64,000 nt of DNA from Cohnella algarum (GTDB lineage Bacteria; Bacillota; Bacilli; Paenibacillales; Paenibacillaceae): the NCBI RefSeq assembly GCF_016937515.1, contig NZ_JAFHKM010000002.1:3033001-3097000 (forward strand), given 5' to 3'. The notes under the pieces were generated by a model. The model made no database searches, was not told where the DNA came from, and saw only the letters and a list, made by a program, of their open reading frames with translations. Below, one piece after another: positions 17,556 through 25,700 of this stretch (positions are counted from its first letter, which is position 1; each line of letters starts with the position of its first letter). Made by a program: the position numbers and the translations under genes.

Positions 17556-19126
17556 TGCAGTGGCGAGCACTCATCGTTGACGACGAGCCTGTCATCCGAA
17601 TGGGAATCAAAGCTTCGGTGGACTGGGCGGCTGAACAGATCGAACTTGCCGGCGATTGTGCGAACGGGGCCGAGGCGCTGGAAGTAATCGCACGCGAATC
17701 CGTCCATATCCTGATTACCGATATTAAGATGCCGATCATGGATGGTCTGACGCTCGCAAGCCGCGCCATGGCGGTCAACCCGCGGATCAAAGTCGTGCTG
17801 GTCAGCAGTTACAACGATTTCGAGTATGTCCGGCAAGGGCTTAAAATCGGGGCAATCGATTATATTTTGAAGCATACGCTCGAACCGGAAGAACTGCTGC
17901 TTGTTATTCGAAAATGCAAGGAGTTGCTTGTTGAAGAGCAGCGAAAAGAAAGATTGCATCAGAGACCGAATGAAATGTCGGTGCGAGATCGCATGCGCTT
18001 CGAACAAGAACTGAAACGGCATCTCGTCCATAGAACGGAGCACCTTCCGGAAGACGGATATCCGTCTTGGGTTATGGGCTTGTATCGGGCCATGTACGTA
18101 AAACTGAATCGAGTTTACGCAATCGAAGAACAACAAGGGTACCTCTTTAAATCAGTACTGCTCGATCAGTTGGTCGACTCCTTTTATCGCGTCGTTCCGA
18201 ATGGGGTAGCCATCCAGACCGCAGAGAACGAGTTATTCTTCGTGTTGCCGAGTGGAGTCCCTGAAGCGGTAGAGATATCTAAGTTAAAACAAGCTTTAGA
18301 AAAGGATTCGGACGTCACCGTTACGATCGGTCATACGACTGGCAGCGGCCACGGTTCCTTAAGGGAGTGCTTTCTAGCCAGCCGAGAGGCAGCCGAGCGA
18401 GGGTTCTTCAAGGGAGCCGGCATTTACGATCACCGTGATCCCGTGTATGTTCGAGCAGCCGGAAAGCGTCTGCCGTCGACATTACTGCCGTATGCAGCCG
18501 ATGAAGACGAATCGGGTATCGACCGATCGCTTCGGGAATGGTGTTCCGAATGGGAGAACGGCGGCATTTCACCGGCGGTGCTCAAGGAAGAAGCTTGCCG
18601 TGTCCTATCCCTCATGTACAAACACAGCGTTGACCCCTATGCGCTTGTCGAGTCGTTCGACCGCTTGTTCAAGACGGAATCGCTTCCGGAATTGTCCCGC
18701 TTGCTGAAGGAACAGATCTTCGAACTGCGCAAGCATAAGACGGAAGTTCAAACAAACCAAGCGGCGCGTAATCCGATTGATCGGGCATTGGATTACATCA
18801 ATGCGCGGTACTTGGAATCGCTGACGCTGCAGGAAGTTGCGGATGCCGTGCACGTAAGCAAGAACTACTTCTCAATTCTATTTAAGAAAATAACGGGACA
18901 TAATTTTATCGACTATGTCATTTTGCTGCGCGTCCAGAAGGCTCGGGAACTGCTTGTAACGACTGATTTGAAAGTGTATGAGGTGGCGGAACAATCCGGG
19001 TTCAATGATGTGAAGTACTTTAGCAAATTATTCAAGAAAATGACAGGGTGCTCGCCGGTCGACTATCGCGACAAGCAGATGGCGTCCGCAGATGGGTTCT
19101 GGGGCGCGGGAGGGAATGCCGAATGA
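17552..19126 (+). CDS. YesN-type response regulator with AraC output domain
   Basis: 524 residues. The receiver domain has the acidic pair in LIVDDEP, the phosphorylated aspartate D57 in LITDIKMP, and the conserved lysine in DYILKHTLEPEEL. A long middle domain follows. The C-terminus is an AraC DNA-binding domain with two helix-turn-helix units, the second in DLKVYEVAEQSGFNDVKYFS. It overlaps both neighbours by four bases (ATGA at each end), so kinase, regulator and the next binding protein are translated together. It probably activates the polysaccharide-utilisation genes on either side. Confidence 0.93.
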   Translation: MMQWRALIVDDEPVIRMGIKASVDWAAEQIELAGDCANGAEALEVIARESVHILITDIKMPIMDGLTLASRAMAVNPRIKVVLVSSYNDFEYVRQGLKIGAIDYILKHTLEPEELLLVIRKCKELLVEEQRKERLHQRPNEMSVRDRMRFEQELKRHLVHRTEHLPEDGYPSWVMGLYRAMYVKLNRVYAIEEQQGYLFKSVLLDQLVDSFYRVVPNGVAIQTAENELFFVLPSGVPEAVEISKLKQALEKDSDVTVTIGHTTGSGHGSLRECFLASREAAERGFFKGAGIYDHRDPVYVRAAGKRLPSTLLPYAADEDESGIDRSLREWCSEWENGGISPAVLKEEACRVLSLMYKHSVDPYALVESFDRLFKTESLPELSRLLKEQIFELRKHKTEVQTNQAARNPIDRALDYINARYLESLTLQEVADAVHVSKNYFSILFKKITGHNFIDYVILLRVQKARELLVTTDLKVYEVAEQSGFNDVKYFSKLFKKMTGCSPVDYRDKQMASADGFWGAGGNAE

Positions 19127-20418
19127 TGCGAAAGCTTGCCATCGTTTGGTTGTCAATGATGATTTCGCTTACCGGGTGCATGGGCGATTCGATCATTGAC
19201 GACCCCGAAAAGGTTAAGAAAATGGGCGAGATCGGCAGCAAGAAAATCGTGATTTGGCATACCTACAGTGACGAGGAAACGAGCGTATTCGAGAACGAGA
19301 TCATTCCTGCTTTCGAAGCGGCGTATCCCGATATTCGGATAGAATCTATACGGCAGACCCACAACCAAGAGTACTTATCCGCTCTAATGGCTCGGGTCGC
19401 GGCCGGCAAGTCGCCGGACATCATCCGGATGGATTACTCCTGGATACCGCTGTTCGCGAGTCGGGGACTGCTCCAGCCGTTAGAGGGGTACGAAAGCTTC
19501 GAGGAGCATGCATCGCGACTTCGCGGACCCATGTTGGATTCGAATCGATTTGACGGACATGTTTACGGGCTTCCGCTCAATATGGCTGCCAAAGCCGCAA
19601 TCTATAACCGCAAACTGCTGGAGAAAGCGGGATTACAAACGCCACCGTCTTCGATGGCAGAGGTGATTGAGTTAGCACAAAGCAATGGTTACGTTATCGG
19701 AATGGGCGGCATCGGCTTGTGGCATAGCCTGCCATACTTTACGGCACTCGGCGGGCAGCTTGCGGACGAGCGATTTACCAGAACGAATGGTTATCTAAAT
19801 AGCGATGCAAGCGTTGAGGCCGTTAGGACGCTGCTGAATCTGTACAAACAAGGCATCATCTATCCCAATATGTTCGTCGGCAACGGCGATCTTTGGAACA
19901 ATATCTATAAGTCCGACCATCTCCTGATGATCGACGAGGGGCCGTGGTATCATAGTATTATGATGAATTCGTCCAGCTTGGATTCGGATCTGCTCGCCGA
20001 GACATGGACGGCGCCGTTCCCCACAGACGGTCCTTATGGCTCGATTATAGGCGGAGAAAGTCTCGTCATGACCAAGGGTGCCCAATTCAAAGCGGAGGCT
20101 TGGACGTTTATGATGTGGATGACGCGGAAAGAAACGCAACAACGTTTGTTTACTGCTAACCTGATACCGGTAAATATGGACGCACTGGAAGCCGAGACGA
20201 AAGCGTTGGGCGAGCATCCGGATCGTCAGTATTTGATGCCCTTTATCACCGGTATTCAAAAAGCGTTTTATCGCCCGCCCTTGGCGGAATGGAACGAGAT
20301 AGAAGTTATCTACAACGATACGCTAGAGGATATCTTTGTACGAGACAAGGACATCGAAGAGGCGTTGGATCAGGCTGTCCTTCAGATCGATGCGCTTCTC
20401 GACCCAACTTCGGAATAA
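19123..20418 (+). CDS. Second sugar-binding lipoprotein, probable sensory partner of the kinase
   Basis: 431 residues. The start ATG overlaps the stop of the response regulator. The signal peptide ends in the lipobox SLTGC. The mature sequence is a family 1 sugar-binding protein related to the one at 10577: IVIWHTYSDEE against LEYWHTYSDAE, and FEAAYPDIRI against FEAAYPNITL. No permease genes follow. Such a kinase, regulator and binding-protein arrangement without transport genes suggests a sensing role, in which the loaded binding protein is read by the kinase. It could also feed the importer at 12009-13805. The role is inferred from context. Confidence 0.88.
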   Translation: MMRKLAIVWLSMMISLTGCMGDSIIDDPEKVKKMGEIGSKKIVIWHTYSDEETSVFENEIIPAFEAAYPDIRIESIRQTHNQEYLSALMARVAAGKSPDIIRMDYSWIPLFASRGLLQPLEGYESFEEHASRLRGPMLDSNRFDGHVYGLPLNMAAKAAIYNRKLLEKAGLQTPPSSMAEVIELAQSNGYVIGMGGIGLWHSLPYFTALGGQLADERFTRTNGYLNSDASVEAVRTLLNLYKQGIIYPNMFVGNGDLWNNIYKSDHLLMIDEGPWYHSIMMNSSSLDSDLLAETWTAPFPTDGPYGSIIGGESLVMTKGAQFKAEAWTFMMWMTRKETQQRLFTANLIPVNMDALEAETKALGEHPDRQYLMPFITGIQKAFYRPPLAEWNEIEVIYNDTLEDIFVRDKDIEEALDQAVLQIDALLDPTSE

Positions 20419-20517
20419 AAGACACGAATATCGAAAAATAAAGCGGTTTCGCCACACCTCCCGTCGACTACACTATTCTCAAAGCCAAATTTACGCGCGA
20501 CGGGAGAGGACAACCTG

Positions 20518-22554
20518 ATGAGACTGCCGACACGAATTAAGCCATTCCTGCCGGATTTTCGTTCTATTCGATTTAAATTAACGGCCGTTTTGCTCGTGCT
20601 GACTCTGCTTCCTATGTCGCTCGTTAGCTCAGTGCTTTACATGAAGTCTTCAGGCATGATTCTTGAGAAAGTCGGAGCAGCGTCAGCCCAATCGGTGCGG
20701 CAAGCCGTGGAGAAGGTGGAAGTTCAACTTGCCCAGTACGACCGGCTGGCGCTCCAACTCATGATGGACTCGGATGTCCAGGAAGCTTTGAACGCCGTCG
20801 GCACGAATCAGGGCGTGTCGGAGAAGGTGAAACGCGCCAGCGATCGCACGAAAGAACTCATTGCTCCGCTTAAGGAGATCGCCGGTACCTATTACATCAC
20901 GTCCGACGAAAGACTCGAGTCGCAGTTGCCGCTTTTCTATCGCGTCCCGGAAGCAGAGCGGAATAATGACCTTTATGCCAGTATCCAGGAAGCAGGGGGG
21001 AAAACCGTCTACTTCGGGATCGCACCAAGCATCAATTCGGACTTGTATTTGAAAGGATCGCCCGTTATCGTACTTGGGAAAGCGCTTAAACAGTTAAGCG
21101 GTAATCGGACGGTCGGCATCATTCTAATGGAAATTCGCAGCGAATCGTTGCTTCAGACGCTTGAAGATCTGAAGCTCCACAAAGACAGCGAGGCGTTCTT
21201 CGTTGACGAGCAAGGAAATGTCGTTGCTCATCGCGACATGGCGAGAATCGGTGAACCTAGCCCGATCTCGTCGGGTAGGCCTGATGAAGGTCAGACGGTT
21301 GTGGGTGGTAAGAAGTCGATTGCAAGTTCCCATGCTTCGGCTATGACCGCTTGGACATTGATGACGGCAACCCCGATCGAGTTCGTAACACGTGATATTG
21401 CGGACCTGCGGATTTGGATTGTCATATGCGCCCTGGCTGCCGCACTCGCAAGCTCGGCCGTATCCTTCTTGGCGGCCCGCCGGATTAGCCGGCCGCTGGA
21501 TAGCCTCATGGTCGCCATGCGTGAAGCGGAGGACGGAGATTTGACGGTCTGCGTCCCGGTCAGAGGAACGGATGAGCTGGCCCGGGTCGCTGGCAGTTTT
21601 AACCGGATGCTGCATAACATTCGCAGTTTATTGCTACAGACGAAGGATGCAACTTCTGCCGTCCTGTCGGCAGCCACGACGCTGGAACAGGTGTCGGCAC
21701 GTTCGGCCATGACAACCGGCGAATTAGTCGCTGCGACCGCGCAAATCGCTGCGGGATCGATGCAACAGGCTGAAGCTGCCGAAGCGGGTTATCAGAAAAC
21801 GAGAGACCTACACGAGCAGATGGATTCGTTAAAATCTGTCGCTTCCCACATCCGCGGAATGGCTGACGCCATTCGCGATCGCAGTTTGGAGGGGACGACA
21901 TATATGGGCCAAATGACGGCGAAGAACAAACAGTCTGAAGCCATGCTTGCAGGTGTGTTTGAACGAATAAATATGCTTGCCGCGAGCATTCTATCGATTC
22001 GCAAAGTAATCGTCGTCATGGACGGTATTATGAAGAAGACGAATATTCTTTCCTTGAATGCCGGGATCGAAGCTGCAAGGGCGGGGGCGGTCGGGAAAGG
22101 ATTTATGGTTATCGCGGATGAAATTCGCCAACTTGCCGCGCAAGCGAAGTTGTCGATCGAACAAGTCGAAGGGATGATTGGCGGTATTCAGCAGGAAATG
22201 AACGAGACGACCGAGTTCCTGAACGCCGCGAAGCCCATTTTTGTCGAACAGCATAAATCGGTCTCTGAAGCGACCACCGTCTTTCGCCATATGGAATCCA
22301 GCATAGGTGAATTTCACGTACAGCTCGGGGGACTGGAGCAATCCGTTCACACACTCGAAGAGGTCGAACGGGAATTGCAAGGTGTCATGAGCCATGTGGC
22401 GGGTACGTCTCAGGAGACCTCCGCATCGACGGAAGAGATGGCTTCCGGCACCGAAGAGCAGAAAAACGTCACTGACCGCCTAGTCAGTTTGTCGGTTGAA
22501 TTAAAAGAAATGTCCGAGCGACTTCAAGCTTCGGTAAGGACGTTTACCGTTTAA
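20518..22554 (+). CDS. Methyl-accepting chemotaxis protein
   Basis: 678 residues. A membrane segment at about residues 21-42 (FKLTAVLLVLTLLPMSLVSS) and a second one near residue 300 (IWIVICALAAALASSAVSFL) enclose an extracytoplasmic dCACHE-like sensor domain. A HAMP domain follows, then a signalling domain with the conserved hairpin tip NILSLNAGIEAARAGAVGKG and FMVIADEIRQLA. The location between the two-component system and the large GH66 enzyme suggests that it senses dextran-derived sugars, which is an inference. A terminator with a 20-base T-run closes the gene. Confidence 0.92.
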   Translation: MRLPTRIKPFLPDFRSIRFKLTAVLLVLTLLPMSLVSSVLYMKSSGMILEKVGAASAQSVRQAVEKVEVQLAQYDRLALQLMMDSDVQEALNAVGTNQGVSEKVKRASDRTKELIAPLKEIAGTYYITSDERLESQLPLFYRVPEAERNNDLYASIQEAGGKTVYFGIAPSINSDLYLKGSPVIVLGKALKQLSGNRTVGIILMEIRSESLLQTLEDLKLHKDSEAFFVDEQGNVVAHRDMARIGEPSPISSGRPDEGQTVVGGKKSIASSHASAMTAWTLMTATPIEFVTRDIADLRIWIVICALAAALASSAVSFLAARRISRPLDSLMVAMREAEDGDLTVCVPVRGTDELARVAGSFNRMLHNIRSLLLQTKDATSAVLSAATTLEQVSARSAMTTGELVAATAQIAAGSMQQAEAAEAGYQKTRDLHEQMDSLKSVASHIRGMADAIRDRSLEGTTYMGQMTAKNKQSEAMLAGVFERINMLAASILSIRKVIVVMDGIMKKTNILSLNAGIEAARAGAVGKGFMVIADEIRQLAAQAKLSIEQVEGMIGGIQQEMNETTEFLNAAKPIFVEQHKSVSEATTVFRHMESSIGEFHVQLGGLEQSVHTLEEVERELQGVMSHVAGTSQETSASTEEMASGTEEQKNVTDRLVSLSVELKEMSERLQASVRTFTV

Positions 22555-22578
22555 GTGAACAGAAAAACGAAAGAGCGA

Positions 22579-22624
22579 CAGTGGTTACGTGTTAACCTCT
22601 GCCGTTTTTTTTTTTTTTTTTTTT
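22579..22624 (+). terminator. Terminator with a 20-base poly-T tail
   Basis: CAGTGGTTA at 22579-22587 pairs with 22593-22601 (one mismatch) and is followed within 3 nt by an uninterrupted run of 20 T at 22605-22624. The T-run is far longer than a terminator needs and is a likely slippage site. Confidence 0.8.
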
Positions 22625-22677
22625 GAGGAATAAACGGATCTACCAAAAGATGTGAATATATGACACCCGATCCTGAA

Positions 22678-22691
22678 TGTAAGCGGTTACT
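22678..22691 (+). promoter_or_regulatory. cre-like site upstream of the large GH66 gene
   Basis: TGTAAGCGGTTACT matches the CcpA catabolite-responsive consensus TGWAANCGNTNWCA at 13 of 14 positions. It lies about 75 bp before the start codon. This suggests glucose repression of the secreted enzyme. Confidence 0.55.
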
Positions 22692-22754
22692 TTCCGGCTT
22701 GGCAGGATGCATACTGAAATACGAAAATCTATATTAACCCTGAGGAGATGAATG

Positions 22755-25700
22755 ATGAAAGGGACGAGACGGAAGGCTATTGGGTTGCTGCTTGTAGTTG
22801 TGATGTTGATGCAGACGGCGCTACCGGTTAGGCAGGCGACGGCTGCCGGTTCCGAAGCAGGCGGAGGCAACAAAACAGCCGCGGCAGACCGGAAGGCGGT
22901 TCCAGACGAACCGATCCGTAAGATCGTGACCGGAAAGTCGCGCTATAATCCGGGGGAGACGGCGGAATTCGAACTTCATTTCAACGAATCCACGGATTGG
23001 AGCGGCAAGCTCGTGCTCGAGTTTTACCTTGTCAATCAATTGGCGGGTAAGGTTGAGAAGAACATTACGGTACTGCGGCAAGCGGACTCGAATTTGACCG
23101 TGAAATGGACGCCGCCTGCCGTCGATTTCCGAGGGTATCTGGTTAAGGCTTACATCAAAGGTAATCCGGACGATTATAAGACGGCCGCCGTTGACGTATC
23201 CAGCGACTGGACGCACTTCCCAAGATACGGATATACGTCCGAATTTCCGAACGAGACTCCGGAACAAAGCGAAGCGAAAATCAAGGAATTGTCTCAAGAG
23301 TATTACATAAACGGTTATCAGTTTTACGATTGGATGTGGCGTCACGACGTATCCGTTTATTCAAAGACTGACGAGAACGGCAAACCGCTGAGAGACGAGA
23401 ACGGACACTTTATCGATGCGGAGATTCATGCGGACACATCTTATGACGATTTGCTCGGGAGAAAGCTTTATCCCGCGGCGGTCAAACAGCAAGTCGCCGC
23501 GGCGCAACTTTACGGTTCCGCAGCTATGGCCTATCAGATGAACTATGCCGCACGCGAGCAATACGAAGATTTCGGCGTAAAACGGGAGTGGGGGCTCTAT
23601 CAGAAGCACGCGGAATTCCCCCATCCCGATCCGCTGAAATATCAGTACGGCTTCTTTTTCGACTGGGTGCCCTCGGCCTTATACCTTCAAGACCCCGGTA
23701 ATCCGGAATGGCAGGCCTATATTACGCGGGAGTTCAACCGTTCGGTCAATGCGTTTGGGTTCGATGGCATCCATTTGGACCAATGGGGCGCTTCGGACAA
23801 CGATTTTCTCTACGACTACGAAGGCAACGAAAGGTATTACGCGAGGAGTTACGACGAATTAATTAACGCAACGAAAGATGCATTGACCGTCAACAATCCC
23901 AGCAAGAATGACGTCACGTTCAACATGGTCGGCGGCAACGCCGGTTATTCGGAGGTAACCGGGCCGAACGTAAAGACGGATTTCGATTACAGCGAGATAT
24001 GGTCGGACAAAGACAATTACCGAGATTTGAAGGGCGTCATCGACGATACCAGGGCTAAGAACGGGAATAAGGCGATGGTCATTGCCGGCTACATGAACTA
24101 CAAACAAGCGACGGGCGATACGTATCGCGCAGAGGATCTCGACAACGTCGCCCGTACGGTCGAGTTCGTCTCCCGTATCAATCGGGTTCCGGGTTGGGTA
24201 GGCGATTTCGGCAAGAAGGATGAAGATCAAATAATATGGACCGTCGATGCACCTGCTGAAGGGCTTTACGACCTGACGTTGAAATACGGCCACGACAACG
24301 GTGGCGGTCACCCGATCGGCCGGTTGACGGTCAACGGTTCGCCGCTCGAAGGAACGATTGACTTCGAGGAACGAACGGGCTGGGGCAACCCGGTCGCGGA
24401 AAAAACGGTACGGGCCGCACTCCGTCAAGGCGCCAACGAAATCAGGCTGCAATTGAATACGAACGATCTCTGGTTGAACGTTGACAGCTTGGTTGTCAGC
24501 GGTATGGATGAAGCACGGGAATACGAGGCCGAGTATGCTGAACTCATCAGTTGTAAAGTCGATAAATACGGTCACGTTTATTACTTCGAGACGGACGGAG
24601 ACTATGTGACATTCCAAGTGAGGGCGGAACAAGACGGAGAATACCCGATCGTCTTCCGATACGGCGTTGCATCGAACGGCGTGTCACGGGATGTGTACGT
24701 GAATCAGGAACTCGTTCACACGGGACTGAACTTTCCCGCAACCGGTAATTGGGAGTTCTTCAAACATACGGCTCCGATCACCATTCCGCTTAAAGCAGGT
24801 TCGAACAGCGTGACATTGAAACTGAACGGTGTCTCCGATACCGGCTTGAAGCTGGATTATGCCGAAGTATTGACGATGCGTTATGAGGCGGAGAAAGCTA
24901 GTTACGGCTGGCAACCCTCGAAGACGGCCGTTATCGAGCGGCATGAAGGTTCGGAGACGGAATCGTACGTCCATAACATCCGTCAGGCGCCGGATTCTGT
25001 CACGTTTGACTTGACGGCAACCGAAGCGGGCGAGAAGACGGTCGTCCTCCAATATGCATCCGACAATGCTGCTGCCGGTGAATTGCTCGTCAATGACGTG
25101 AAGGTGCAGGATGTGGATTTCCCGAATACCGGCGGTTGGGCCGTAGATGGAAAATGGGCGTGGCGTACTGTCAGACTGCCCGTTCGCGAAGGCGTCAACA
25201 CCGTTCGTCTGGCTCTGACGACGAACGGACAGTTTCTGAATCTGGACGGTATCCTGACCGAGAGCGGCATCATTCGTGTTGACAGTGCGGTTCTGACCGG
25301 CGGCGTAACATCGGCCGGCAACGGCGATACCGCGAAGACGGATAATTTCAACGGCGAGTCGGGCAAATCAGCGTCGTTTACGGTCAGCGTACCTGAGACG
25401 GGCACTTACAAGCTCGGCCTTTGGTACCGAACCGGAACGGACAATACGTCGGCGTCGCTTCAAATCGACGATGGTGCGAGTTATGTGGTCGGATTGGACA
25501 ATAACGGTTGGTACGGGCAGGATTGGTGGGGGCTTTCGGAGACGGAAGCGGCACTTACCGCAGGCGAACATACGGTGACGGTCACACTTGGAAGCGAGTC
25601 GACCTACGTGAATCTGCATGCTTTATCGTACAGCATGAAGCTCGAAGCGGAAGGCGCATCTGTTCGGACGAATGGAGTCGTAAAGAGCGCGGAATGGCTC

